A stretch of DNA of 64,000 nucleotides from Straminergon stramineum (taxonomy: Eukaryota; Streptophyta; Bryopsida; Hypnales; Calliergonaceae), in NCBI GenBank assembly GCA_963920665.1, contig OY987263.1:40087218-40151217 (forward strand), given 5' to 3'. A program made the translations under genes and the position numbers. Under the pieces are notes generated by a model. The model was not told where the DNA came from. It saw only the letters and a program-made list of their open reading frames with translations, and made no database searches. Below are positions 1 to 12,449 of the stretch, in pieces (positions within the stretch are counted from its first letter, which is position 1; every line of letters begins with the position of its first letter).

Positions 1-141
1 AATTTACGCTCAGATATGACCAAAACAATCTTTATGCAGTAAGTTTTTATCTCTTCAAGATGCAAAATAGGGTTTCAAATAAAAATTAGATTGTTTCGGG
101 AATTTCTAGATACTAGAGGGAAAACATAATTCATAATTCAT

Positions 142-184
142 GGGGTCTCCCTATGATCACAGGAAGTGATCATAGGGAGACCCC
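142..184. repeat. Perfect 19-bp inverted repeat in SDC intron 5
   Basis: The arm at 142-160 (GGGGTCTCCCTATGATCAC) is matched exactly by its reverse complement at 166-184, with a 5-base loop AGGAA. Degenerate GATCACT and GGGGAGACC pieces continue to about 225. It lies in the intron after the last visible exon, so it would fold in the pre-mRNA. It could be the end of a small mobile element. Confidence 0.9.
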
Positions 185-413
185 GTGATCACTCCAGTGG
201 ATCACTATGACCAAGGGGAGACCACTCCATTGAATCAGGGCATTGACTCTAATTCTGATGCTGTCTGTAAGTGCCTGAACCAGTGAAACTTCTTACTGAA
301 AATCCTGTTTTACATAACATGATAGGAGAAACAACGTTCAGAGCTTGATAAAATTTGTCCAGGTACGTGAATAGTGAAATTGAAATGCTTGTAAAATTGA
401 GAAAAACACAAAC

Positions 414-3400
414 CTGGCAAGCCAGCTGCCATTTCAGGATGAAAGTTTCATCTAGCGGTCTTTCAAACACAACTGTGCTACTGAGCTCATTCAATAGCAC
501 GCCAATGTTGGCCTCTCGCAGGCGTTCTTTAAGGTAGTGTGCATTTCGGAGACAGCGCTGGACCTCTTTCTGAAAACCCCGGTAACCTTTCCTGTTGAGA
601 GTATACCAAAGAAAAATTGGAGCATGACCATTGCGACTTCCCATGATCGTTGCATCTCGAGATGCCAAATATTCTACATTCCGCGATAAACAATTAATAT
701 GCTTCATTCGGGTGATCTGGACTCCACAAGGCATTGGGCAGCCCACGAATTTGTGGCCTGATACGCTACAGCTACCGATGGGTTTCTTGAACGTGACTTT
801 AGGAGCCTGCACATCATTCAAATTTTAAAAGCATAAATCTATTAAAAGAGAAAATCTAAATGGCATGATCAGCACGAGTAACGAGCGTCTAATCACAATT
901 GCTCCTACCCCAACTAGAAATGCAGAATTTGAATATGTCTCTTTCCATATAAAATTCAGCACAATCTTCACTAATTCAAAAACTCACAAAGCCTACTCTA
1001 TAAACTTAGGATGCCACAATTCCTATAATCACAAGTCACTATTGAACAAATTCTACTCACCATAAGAAATTCACTCTTTGAAATGATGAGCTTCAACAAG
1101 ATAACCATTTTCATCGGATACCATAACTCTCCCCATTTTTGAGCCACTACATTCCAAGCAGTCAGCAATGTTGCTTACCCTTTTAACAAAAGGCATCATC
1201 AGACCGAACAATGCACCATCAACATGGATGTAAAAACGATCCTCCGTGTATCCAACTTTTTCCAACGTCTTCAATACTAAATCGAGATCATCCACAGCCC
1301 CCTTCACTGTTGTGCCTGAAGAAACAAAACAACCGGAATACAATTAGCAAATTGCACTGAAGCCTGAAAGCTGAACACAACCAGTACAACAGTACAATCC
1401 CGATGAAACAATTGATCGGGAATCTCAAAATTTAGCTACCATATGCACACTTAGAACATGAGCGGGGAAAATATTAAAAAAAAAGTTGCTGAACATAGGG
1501 AACACATATACCAATATTGACATTCAAAATAGCAGGTTTGTCCTTCCGCTCCTCCAACTTGAGCTCAAAATCAGCACAGTCAATCTCTCCAGATAAGAGG
1601 GTGTCAATCTTCACAGCTTCCATGCGATACATGCGAGCAGCTTTAAATACAGAGTAATGTGAATCTTTCGACGCGTACAGGATCCCATCTGGAAAAACTT
1701 CTCTCCTGCAAGTACAGCCATGCCAGATTAGAGGAGCAATCCAAATGAAGACTCCGAGTACTGATAACTGCAATTCGGGATAGCAAAAAGGCGATTTGTC
1801 TTCATGTCAGGTGGGACACAACTCTAGTAAAATTGAGGTAGGGAACCCATTAGCGTGAGTGTCCCTTTCCTGTGGGTTGTAAAGTCACCCGCTCACAATG
1901 AAAATGTCATCCAAACACGAAATTTGTAAGCAATGACATACTTCTAGGCTCAATCACAGTCAAAGATGTATCCATGATAGACATCAATCCATCATTGATG
2001 CAATACTCATAATCAAAGGGTCTTCTAGGCCCATGATTGGCACCTTGCTATTTCAAACCTCAACAATTCATAACAGTGTCCAAAAAAAACATATTTTAGT
2101 GCCTTGGAATCCTCTCAAAAATGAGGAAAAGATTAACGCCAAAAAGAAATTCATACTAAGATTGGAGACTAGCTCAAAAAACTGAAAGTCGCACCTTCTT
2201 TCAGTATTTTCAGTGTAGAAAAGAATGTGCAAACTAAGACAAGTACTACTCACCCTACAAGGATGCCGTGCAGGTTGCCTTCTGTGCCACAGTTGGTAAT
2301 GTAACCCCAGTAGTCGTCTTTCTCCAGTTCCCACAACCGAGCAAACCAATCCAACACACCAACCTCAAATTGCCTCGAATGAACCCCGTAGTTACTTTCG
2401 ATGAACGGATCGCCCAAGTTGTTGATGGAAAAGTGCTGCAGCTGCGACAAGGCTCCATAGTCGAAGTCGAGATTATACGGGTACCCTGCACAACAATGTC
2501 GACGTGAGCACCACGCCAACATCATTCCAAAACAAGAACGTCCACCTCTTCGTAGCGAAACGAAAGCAATACAGTCCAAGCCTTCCACCAATATATCCAC
2601 CAAATTATACCAATCATGCCATCGACCACACCCCATTGACCCCACAACTTTCAAAATGTAATCCGTGATTTGAAACTTCCAACAACTATTGACGATTGAG
2701 CCTTAACCTTTCTACAATCACACTGGCTCAAGAACCATATACATTAGGTTTTATGACGCATTTAGTAATGCACATCCAGCATTTCATGAAAAACGAGTGC
2801 TTCCCATTGCCTTTCCTTACCCTGCACCGGACATACTTCTTTTCACTTGCCTTGAGAGCAAAAACTCCTCACACAACAAAATCCCTCCCAATTTAATGAA
2901 ATACATGAGAAGGGCACCACCTTTCTCACAATCCGATCCACCATTTCTAGCCACCCCTCAAATAAACCCTAAAGAATGAGAACTGTAAAGCCAATATAGC
3001 ATAACGACCCTAATTCCCCAAAGCAAAATCGAAACCAACTACATTGCACAACACAAGAACCTCACCACAACTCGACTCCGAAAGAACCTCCGAATCGTCC
3101 ACCGATTGCAAGCAAATGCCCTAAATCTCTTCATCTCCCACGCAACGAAAGTCCACAGAAATCAATCAACTCTCACCCACCCACCATCCAACCCTGAACC
3201 CTAAAACTTCCCCCACCCCAATGGACTGAACCTTGGCTCCCTCCCTCCCTCCCCACCTACCTAAATGGAACTTGGTTTTCTCCACGAGCGTCTTCCGATA
3301 TCTAGCCAGCACGCCCGCCATGTACGCGTCTCGATCGCCCGTGAGCTCCTCGTCCAGCTCGGGCTCTGTGATTTCCAAGCCCGTCCCGTGAACATTTTTC

Positions 3401-3537
3401 CCTAATACGAAGTCCAGCTTATTGGCTGGCTCCGTGGCTTGCCCCTGCTTGTTGATCTTCAATCGGTGGAATGGGATTTCCTCGGGCAGGGGCTCCACGG
3501 ACGGAGCCTGGGGCTCCAGGTCCATCGCTTCCACCAT
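414..3537 (-). CDS. SDC: Serine decarboxylase, PLP-dependent (3' end outside window)
   Basis: Predicted to decarboxylate L-serine to ethanolamine, the first step of plant ethanolamine, choline and phospholipid head-group synthesis; group II PLP-dependent decarboxylase, probably cytosolic. Five exons read in transcript order: 3537-3261, 2485-2254, 1705-1512, 1315-1179, 806-414. All junctions are GT-AG and the phases agree (1, 2, 1, 0, 0). The 411 codons include the PLP lysine in SGHKFVG (about K299), the cofactor aspartate in HVDGALFG (about D267) and the family blocks [15 protein letters not shown] and [15 protein letters not shown] replaces the HCDGA I expect in plant relatives. The last coding exon, after LACQ and about 65 residues long by family comparison, is not in bases 1-413 and should lie left of the window. 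The start was chosen as the first Met of the open exon. Histidine decarboxylase-like is the older database name for the same family. Confidence 0.93.
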
Positions 3538-3590
3538 CGGAGGGGAATTAGCTAAAGGGGAGAATGTGGTTCGGGGACTGGAGCCGCTAC

Positions 3591-3635
3591 AAATGCTGCA
3601 AAAGTTGCAAATGCTGCAAATGCTGCAAATGCTGC
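3591..3635. repeat. 9-bp tandem repeat in the SDC 5' leader
   Basis: Five units of nine bases (AAATGCTGC, one changed to AAAAGTTGC) lie about 55-100 bp upstream of the SDC start codon, probably in the 5' untranslated leader or promoter. Confidence 0.85.
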
Positions 3636-3837
3636 ACTGCGAGAGTGAGAGAGAAGCAAAGTGGGGGATGGACTGATGAGCGGTGAGAGAAGGATCCTGG
3701 GACAGAGCACGGCAGGACTGCAGCCGCTGTCGTGAATGTCAGCTTCGTGGGTTTTCTATACGCGAATTTTCTGCCAGAATCTCGCCTGGTTTGGGAACTG
3801 GCTCCCTTTACACTACCGTACGTTGGGATCAGATTCA

Positions 3838-5008
3838 TTAGGCCCCATAGGAAATCATTTCTTTTTCGGTTGAATTTTAATTCATTAAGGTAGATACACC
3901 CAAAAGCGCCAAAAGTTGGTATTGTGCATTGTTCCTATTATTGGGCTGATCAGATATTTATATTTCCTTGTTGGCAAGAGAAAGGAGGTTCCAATGCACC
4001 AAAGAACACCTCATTTGGATATTATATGCAAAAGTTATTCATAGTCAAAGTCTGTTTCTAAAAGCGCTCTATGCAAATGGGTACATAACTGAATTTAGGA
4101 ATGTTCACCTACTATAGATGGCGCTTTTAGACACAAGGCGATTTTGGGGGTACCCACCGTACATTGATTTAGAATTTTTTCAAAGTTCATTTTAGGGGTC
4201 CAGAATATTTCATGAATTTTAGCTAAATTCAAGAATATCTCGTCACCTTCTATAGTACTTGCAGTTTTATTGATATTTAGGGTTTTACCAATACTTGTGG
4301 CTTTACCAAAACTCAAAACTTCGACTTCAGGTTTTTTCTTAGGATTAAGATTATTTTCATTACTATTTTCTACACTATTTAGTTATGCCGTGTGATAATT
4401 TCTGAAAATTTGAGTAGATGCCATATTTAATTATATTTTGAATTTTTTTCATGAATCTAACCTTAGTTTAGGATACACTAAATAGTAAAATTAGGTTGCT
4501 CCACACTAATTTCTCCATATTTAACACTATATAAATATTTATTGCTATTGTACAAAGAATGAACTACTTTTGAATTAGGTTCTCAAAATAGTGTACACAT
4601 AATAGTGAAATTAGGTTGATTGAATAATTAGGTTGCCTTACTCCAAGGCAGTTACTTTAAAAGCCATCAAAATCATTGGATGTTTCTACAAATATTTCCA
4701 TTTGTACAAACATGAAGGTTCACGAGTCTTAAGTAAAACAATACATAATTCAAAAGTAGTGTATTCTTGTACAATCACTAAAAAAAATTTGTGTAAATCT
4801 AGCTAATGTGCTTTTGTAAAATAACACAAATTGTGTTGGAAATAATTTAGTTTAGCATTATTTTAGTCACAATTCTACAAACCTTCATCACTTCAAATAC
4901 AATTTTGTGTTATTTAACAAAAACACATCAACTAGATTAATGCAAATTTCTTTTGGTGAATAACAATATATATTCATATAGTGTCAAATGTTGATAAATT
5001 AGGTAGGG
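3838..5008. other. AT-rich intergenic DNA
   Basis: No gene is supported here. The pieces ATAGTGAAATTAGGTTG and ATAGTAAAATTAGGTTG recur near 4480 and 4600, which suggests worn transposon DNA. Confidence 0.5.
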
Positions 5009-5239
5009 CAACCTTGGGATGTTACATTGGTTACCATTGAAATCATCTTTTTCCATACCATATGAATTACATGCTTATAAAACACCAAGAACAATCATTG
5101 GAGGTCAAACTATTGTACAAGACCTTCCCTTTTCACACAAAATTCCAAGGATGAACATCTACACTTCTGTCATTTTATATAGAAGGATTTTTAGTTATCC
5201 ATTGGACACTTTTAGGCTACCACATTGTTACAAGGTTAA
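5009..5239. repeat. Family B short inverted-repeat element, copy 1
   Basis: The core around 5096-5160 (GGAGGTCAAACTATTGTACA, then a CTTCCCTTTTCACAC block) matches 47951-48010 closely and the minus strand of about 12290-12360 more loosely. The right end closes on GGTTAA like the other copies; the left end is approximate. The open reading frames across it are shared repeat sequence, not a gene. Confidence 0.55.
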
Positions 5240-6630
5240 AAGACATTCCTTTGTTTTGAGGCAATTCAAGGGAGAATCCAAAATCTCCTTGAAGTAGGAC
5301 ATGGGTCTTGTTGCTTGTCCAAAACTTGTTTAGTCAAGGCATACATAAGAGAACAATGAATAACATTTTGACTTTGCAACCTCAATGTGTTGTTTGGCAA
5401 GCCATATTTCTTTTAGAAATAAGTCTAGTAGGTTTGAACATTTGCAACCATGCAAAAAAAAGCTTTTGTCAATGAAGGGCTTGGTTTGTCATGTAAGGGT
5501 TAATAGATTACATCACCAAAATACCTTAGGAAATTTCAAAATTTGTCAAATTTTGGATGAAGTTTATCAAGATAAGATAATTTAATTTTATGGATGAAAG
5601 CATATAATTGATGTCAAGGAGAACAAAAATAGATTATTTCTTTGATCAATCTTCATTCCACAAGGCATGTTGCGTTACCAATTGAAAAATGTAAAAAAAC
5701 TCATTGCTGAGGCCACTGACACTACATTATAAACTAAATTAGAAGCTCCCATAGTGGTAAAATGTAAGATTGAAAACTGAGAGAACAAAAAGTTGGTAAC
5801 TACATCTAATTGAGTCTCACATAATATAGTTTACTAATGAGGCAAGGGTCCCCTTGCATCCTTGAAAAGGGGGATCTTACAATGAAAAAAATTCTCTTCT
5901 ATAGTTCTTCAACCACCCCAAATCCCTGAATTAAGTGATAAGTTCTTCCCAAGCATCTAGCTAAGTATAATATTTTTCTAGTATGGGGAGGACAATTACC
6001 TTGGGGGAGTACACTCCCCTTTTTTTAGTTGGAGATGTGTGATCAAATGAAGGGTTATTATAATTATCTTGGTCCTAAATTTTAGAGATGGCTTGGAAGT
6101 AAATTAGCATCATCATAATGGATTTAGGATCTTTATAAATAATGAAGGGTTGGGGATAATAATGAATTTTATCTTTTTTAATTATGCAATCACCTTGCCA
6201 AAAAAAGCAAAAAAATCTAAACTTTTTAGAACTAGTATAACTTTGTGAGAAGTATCCCAGGCAGGATCCAACTATCTATTGTATCTTGGTAATTAGTATG
6301 TAGTTTTAGTCATTGAAGCTTGCAAGGATGATGAACCAATGGATGAGAATATTGATTACTAGATCTTGGGTGAAGGCACACAACTTAACTTCCACGCTTC
6401 CATGTTTAGGATTTTGGGTTGCAATCTCATTGTCTGCATATTGCATGATGGAGGATTTTTACTTCATTTTTTCAATGTTGTGGATGTATGACACACAGTT
6501 TTGCAAATGTTGTGGATGAACAAGCTTAGGGGTTCAAGTTTTGAAGAGCAAACTTAGGGTTTGAGGTTTGGAAAACAAATAAAATTTGGGGTGTAGGGTA
6601 GCAAAGAGTCTTCTGAATTGAAGGTTAGAT
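5240..6630. other. AT-rich intergenic DNA
   Basis: Nothing recognisable apart from scattered A/T runs. Confidence 0.4.
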
Positions 6631-7100
6631 ATGGCTTTGAATATCCCAAAGAGGGTCATGTTATGGATATTGGAGGTTGAGGTTGATAATCTAAAGTACT
6701 TTGGGAAGGTAGACATCAAAGGCACTTCAACATTGGACACATTGAAGTTCACGTTTCAAAGGTCACCCGAGTGTATGATGGGCTCATGGTGCAACTAGCA
6801 GCGTTGCGACTAGCTTCGTATGATGTGGAATTTGCTGCATTGAATGCTCCAGTGAAGTTCTCAACAACAAAGAAGGCCAAATATGCACTGCAAGTGTTTG
6901 ACATGAGTGTGTCAATCTTTAGTAAGTCATGGAGATTCTACTTCGACCTCTCCTTCAACCTTCGGACAATGGCACTTGGTCAACTCTACACTGGGGAGCT
7001 TTATCAATTGCAATCTCTTCTTTGTACAAGATGGTAGATGGAACTCACAGTGTGAAAGGGAGATGGATAGGTCAAGTCTACAAACATCTAGGTAACTCCA
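6631..7100 (+). pseudogene. Coding-like patch, frame-broken, unidentified
   Basis: Two stretches look more protein-like than their surroundings. One starts at the ATG at 6631 and includes KVDIKGTSTLDTLKFTF. The second, in another frame from 6771 to 7037, includes VQLAALRLASYDVEFAALNA. They would join only through a frame change near 6765. I do not recognise the family; it could be the relic of a host gene or of a transposon gene. Composition is the only support. Confidence 0.22.
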
Positions 7101-9910
7101 GCTTTGCGGTGAGGTAAGACCTCTAAATCCTAAATTGCTTAGTGGTTAGATTTCGAATTCCATTTTTATTTTTATTCACTTTGATTCAATTTGGTTGCTC
7201 TTTGGGAATGTGCAAGTGCCTTGTGAAAAAATTACTTCAATTCATTCACCGCAACATTCATGACGCTATCAACTTCTTTTCTATTCCTCAATTTCTAGAA
7301 TTCCAGTTTTGTGTGGTATTTACATTTGGCTCTTGCATTTTAAACCACAAATCTAGACCCTATTGTAGTGCAACCTTTGATTTTTGAACTTTTGCAAATG
7401 CTTTGTATTGTGTTTGGTAATACAAGCACTCATTTTTGCATTAAGCATTTTGACACTAAATTCAAGTGCCTATCACTTTGTATATGGTTTTCAACTCAAG
7501 ACTTGTTTGTATAGAGTTTGTGTTTCACAATACTTTTGTCTTTGAAAGTACTTGGGCTTTAAAAGTCATTTTTGCTTCAAACTAGTTTGTGCTTGAAATT
7601 GGTTTTAGTTTGGAAGTACTTGATGATTGAATCTACTTGGGGTTTCAAAGTAGTTTATATTTGCACTTAGTTTTTGAATTTCCCTCTTTTTGTTTTGTGT
7701 ATCATTTTTTGTATGTCTAATTTTCAATGATGAGTTTCACTACGACCCTATCAAGTGTATGAAAAAACTTTGCTACTATTCTATATTTATAATGAACATA
7801 GGATACATAAAAATAGTGCAAGAAAAGAATTCAAATGAAACATAGGGTATATGAAATAAGAAGAATTTAGAAATTTAGATAAATGTAGCCCTATAGATAT
7901 ACAAAATATTTACCTACATAGCCCCCATTAATAAGGGTTTGAATGCACGATATCAACAAATACCCTATGTAGTGCACTCCTTGAGCAATTACCTCGTTGT
8001 ACAATGTTATGTATAGTAGAATGCCCTCACATGAGGGTAGGAGCTCAAGCATGAGGGGCGGGGCCCTCACACAACATGAGGCCTATGTGTGAGGGCATCC
8101 CACTACAAAAAGCATGCATGTCTCTCCCAAATAATAGTGTCAAGTACTATTGCAAGTGGATTATGTTGCATAAATAGTGAGAATTTCTACAATGGCTAGG
8201 TCTTCAAGTACTTAACACAAAGCAAGAAACAAGTTTTCAATAATGGTAATACATGTAGAAACTCTCAGCGTGTAATGTAGGAAATTATGGAATCTAGTTA
8301 GTTATATTGTGGATAGTTGAGTGGACTTCCATTCCTTCCAATATTGTATGCCCTATTTCTTATTTTCACTTTGCATAATAGAAATTAGCTATCCTAAAAG
8401 GGAAAACTAATTTTGAATATTTATTTGACTTCCAACAATATGCAATAAATAATTTGCCCATTTAAAAAAAGGAGCAATCCTCAATTGCTTTTTCAAATGC
8501 AATTAGGTGTAGTTGCCTTAGGCAAAATGTGTCCAAGATTTAGATTGTGGGTAGTTTGTATGCCCTACTAGTGCAAATGAATATTTTAATTTCCAACCAA
8601 TGGCAAGTCTCTTAGTTTGCAAAAGAAAAAAAAATACTGTCATTTATGTCCATGTACTATTTGGGAGTTGAATAGCAACATTCAACACAGTTACAAAACA
8701 ATTACAAAAAGGCTTTTTTTTCAATGCCAAAGAGAATATTTTAGCAAGCTTACACATTTACTTCTCACTTTCCAACCTGAAGATACCATAGTGGATTTAA
8801 AAACCACACTACTTGAGAGGCCCTAATAGCAACTAAGCATACTTAGGTATATTAAAAATAATTACTCCATCCATCTCAAAGCAAGTGTTCTGGTAAGAAA
8901 AACCATATATATAAGAAAAACACAATAATTTTTTGACATTTAGAACGGTAGGATTTAAAATGTAGTATTTTGAATTAGGATGTAGGGTTGAGAATTTTAA
9001 ATGTTTTGTTTATTTGAATTACAAATGTCTTCTAGATGCTAAAAAAATAGAACTCATAAGAGTGGGGGAAAATGCTTAAGAATGTACAACTATGGGAGAA
9101 ATTGATTGGAACAAGCTACAAAATTATCCACTTGTCTCCATTGTGATGCAAGAGTGGTTCGATGTGCTTGTGAGGAATGAATGGGGAGTTTATTGGGTGA
9201 TTTGGCTTTTTGCTATTCTTTTCACATGTCATTTGGTGGTTCTCCAACGTTATTCGGTTGTAGCTAAGCTTAGTCATTTAATTCGATAAAAAGCCTAATT
9301 CTTTTTGTCATTTTTGTCCTTAAGTTGGCAAAAGAAGTTGGTTACATAATAAATAAAAAAATACAATTGAGTTCAAATACTAACTTGAAGGCAATTCATC
9401 AATTCTAGGCATTTATTTGTACACTATCATATTTGGATAATACATTAGATGAGATTTAGAGAAATAAGGGGTTTTTTCAAGCCCGTTCTGCATGTTGCTC
9501 TTGTTGTAATGAAGGTGTGGCTAACTATTGTCAACCATCATAAATACTAAAAATTCAAAAAAATGAAATTTCTTTTGGTCCTAAAATTCAAAAAAAGGTT
9601 GGAAAAAATTTAAAAAAAAAATTTGACGTGGCTGTCACTTGACCACATCTGCACTATTGTAGTGGTACAATTTAGCGAGTTCCCCACTTTCGGAAACTAC
9701 AGGGAACTCGTAGTCTTCTATTTGGCCTAAATCTCATCTAATGAGGTTTGGCTTCAACTAAGTTTTTAAAAAAGTATTGAATTTTTTGCAAATTCTAGGA
9801 CCACACATCCAAATCTATAAATAAATGTAAAGATGGTTGGTCAAAAATCCAAAGAATCCAATAACAATCAATTGAATCAATTATCAATCTATCATTTGAC
9901 CATCTAGTGT
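7101..9910. other. AT-rich intergenic DNA
   Basis: No gene is supported. The stretch holds one GC-rich inverted repeat (8021-8098) and a small hairpin near 9677-9711 with GAGTTCCC and GGGAACTC arms. Confidence 0.45.
8021..8098. repeat. GC-rich inverted repeat
   Basis: ATGCCCTCACA at 8021-8031 is the exact reverse complement of 8088-8098. Extra CCCTCAC and TGAGGG words lie between them, so the stretch could fold in more than one way. It stands out sharply from the AT-rich flanks. Confidence 0.8.
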
Positions 9911-10590
9911 CAAAATAAATTTGATGGCAAATTGAAGGAATTATTTCATTGACATCTAGACATTTAGTGAGTAGAGTGTGGAGATATCATTTTTATAATG
10001 AAATAAATTTCCTATCATGAATAGTCATGAGTATGGGACAATTTGAAATGAGAGCTTTGACAACTCATTGTCAAAAATACATGAATTTTGTTCAAAGTAT
10101 TATTTCAGACCTCATTTAGGCATAGTAGAATAACTTTTTTCAGAAGACTTTGAACTTATTGAATGTAAAATCAAGAAAAATTTCATCTCCAAAAATCCAT
10201 TTGTAATTTTGAGCCTCAAAAAAAAGTTATGAACAAATTTTAGAAAAGATGTTTGAAAATGTCAAAAGAAATGTCCCTTTTAACCCCTCTCTAAATTTTG
10301 TTCATAACTTTTGATTGGAGGATTGAAATCACAAATGAGGTTTAAAAAGGAGAAATCTAGCTTTGTTTTCTACATTAACTTAGTTCAAAGTTTTTTGAAA
10401 AAAATTATTCTACTATGCCTAAATGAGGTCTGAAATTATTCTTTGAACAAGATTCTTGCTTTAAACTTAACTATAAGTGGTTGAGTTGTACTAATTCTAA
10501 TTTACATATCCCACATGGGTTGTTTTACCTTCTACTACCCTAATTGTATAAAGAGCTTGTCTTCTCACCTTTAGACACTCACAATTAATA
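9911..10590. repeat. Dispersed repeat family E, copy 1, interrupted by a foldback element
   Basis: The segments 9911-10060 and about 10490-10590 match 28316-28450 and about 28520-28600. Shared words include TTTGATGGCAAA, GGACAATTTGAAATGA (GGATAATTTGAAATGA in copy 2) and, in both, a TATCCCA-GGGTTGTTT block about 30 bases before TATAAA. This resembles an LTR promoter region, but no matching LTR partner or coding region was found. Confidence 0.6.
10083..10455. mobile_element. Foldback element nested in repeat E
   Basis: The left arm (10083 to about 10245) and right arm (about 10290 to 10455) are imperfect reverse complements along nearly their whole length. For example, CAGACCTCATTTAGGCATAG pairs with the segment CTATGCCTAAATGAGGTCTG. 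The central spacer is about 45 bases. It splits the family E repeat, so it arrived later. Confidence 0.8.
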
Positions 10591-10954
10591 GTTATTGAAC
10601 TTATGTGAGGCAACTATTGGATATTTTTTAACTATTTTGAATTGAGTGCGAGCTATACCCTTTGGGCTACTCCATCTACAAAATAGTAGGAGCATATGTG
10701 GGATAGTTGAAATCCGTTTGTTCTTGAAGGAGAACAAATGAAAAATCATCTATTCTTTTTCATAAGCAATCCATTTCCTATATTCCTATATTTGTCTTTG
10801 GTTATATGACCTCAAATTTTGAAATTAAGATAACAATTTAATGATTTCACTTAGTAGATTTTCTATTAGCCACCAAGTCTCCCTATTCATAGCGTGAGGC
10901 TATAGTAGGCACATCATATAATTCATTTACCCCCTAAATGTATTTGACTATGTT

Positions 10955-11870
10955 TTCACAAAAAACACTCCAAAATTGCCATTTCTAATACAAGTACCAA
11001 AGTTTAGAAAAATAAATATTTTTGGATATATGTAATCATAGGATCTTGTAGTACACTGATTTGAGAAGATGTGAAAAAAATTTCAAAATTTTTCATAGTG
11101 TAGATTGCAAGATATTAGCTTTTGAATGGACAAAACCCCTTTCTTTGGTCTTGCGAAAAAACAAGAAGATGCACTTCACAAGGTTACATTTGTATGAAAA
11201 AAATTTCCAAAATGGTGGTGCTTCTTTGCATTCATTCTTCAAGGCAAGTTGGCTACATGCTTGAAAATTTTCAGATCATTTGGAATTATACAACATATAG
11301 GAAAAAAATTGTAAGTAGATAGAAGTAGAGAACAATTCAAATTACTAAATTGTTCATATTTCATTATGGAATTAAAAAATGCCAATCCCAATGGTTGTAA
11401 TGTTGTAATTAACAATCTACATCCTATGATTTTATTTATTTTTCCAAAAATATTGAAAAGTGAGTTAAAATAAAGGACTTCAAAGTTTATTTTAGAGTAG
11501 AGAATCCAAAACTGCCTACAAACTAGGACTCCTCATAACTTTCATCTCAATGATCAAAATGGAATGATTCAAAGCTTCCCATGTATATATAAATCTAGAA
11601 AACCAATTTCAAATTATTATTTCTTAAGAAAGTGTATTTTTAGGAAATTTTTTTGGGCTACTTGGGCTACAATGGAAAAGACATATCATACAATAACTTT
11701 TGAACCATATAATCAAAAGTTAAGACAATTGTTGGGCCTTTAAGCTATTCTTTTGGGCACATGTTGTGTGAAAATTTCAAAGAAAAAGAACAAAATCTCC
11801 GTTTATAGTGAGCTACCCAAAATCACTATATTGCCAAAAAACACAATTTAGGGGTCTAGGGATGAACAAC
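10955..11870 (+). repeat. Family C repeat, copy 1
   Basis: Several blocks match 55260-56176 in the same orientation, among them ATCTTGTA followed by a GATATTAGC block and CATAACTTTCA followed by AAATGGAATGA and TCAAAGCTTC. Ends are approximate. No coding potential was seen. Confidence 0.5.
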
Positions 11871-12225
11871 AACTGCCACATGATTAAATACTTGAATTAT
11901 GACAAAGGGAGTCATTTAATTTTACCTTATAAGTGAAAAAAACCTTCTATCGCTCTTCATCTTGCTTTGTTTGGACATTGCATGCATTAGTCATGAAATT
12001 TCACATTCTTCTCTCATAGGATAACAAATAGCCACCCTACACTCACATCAATTTTCATGTTTTGATTGTGGTACCTGTGTTAACCCTTAAACGTCAAAGT
12101 GGATGTTTTGTATCCGATGGATGACTTCACTATTGATTGTAGAAAAATTGAATTGCATCTATTGGTCCAATAATCAAAATAGTTTTGTTGACTACCTTCG
12201 TCATGGGGACTCCATCCTTCAAGGA

Positions 12226-12449
12226 TTAACCCTTAAATGTTGAAGCGGACATTTTATGTCCAGTTGACAAAGATTGTCTCCATGGAAGAAAACTATGACT
12301 ATTCATCTTCCAAATTTTGGGAGAAAAGGGTAGGTCATCTACAAGAGTATGACTTCCAATTAATATTTTTGTTTTATCAAAGTAGACGATGTCACATGGT
12401 TCCAAAAGGGAGAATTTTCTCAATCACTAGTCCAATGTTAAAGGGTTAA
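12226..12449. repeat. Family B short inverted-repeat element, copy 2
   Basis: It starts TTAACCCTTAAATGTTGAAG and ends with the near reverse complement of TTAACCCTTTAACATTGG. The internal sequence, read on the minus strand, matches the copies at 5009-5239 and 47853-48090. A partial second left end (TTAACCCTTAAACGTCAAAG) lies just upstream at about 12075, suggesting a nested or duplicated element. Confidence 0.7.

Noticed and set aside
1071..1178. Read-through of SDC exon 4 ([11 protein letters not shown]...)
   Set aside because: It follows a GTAAGC donor, and removing it joins FVKR to APKVTF as in the family.
10505..10560. snRNA-type promoter: TCCCACATGG followed about 30 bases later by TATAAA
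   Set aside because: No recognisable U-snRNA sequence follows, and the same block recurs at 28530-28580 inside a dispersed repeat, so an LTR-like promoter is more likely.
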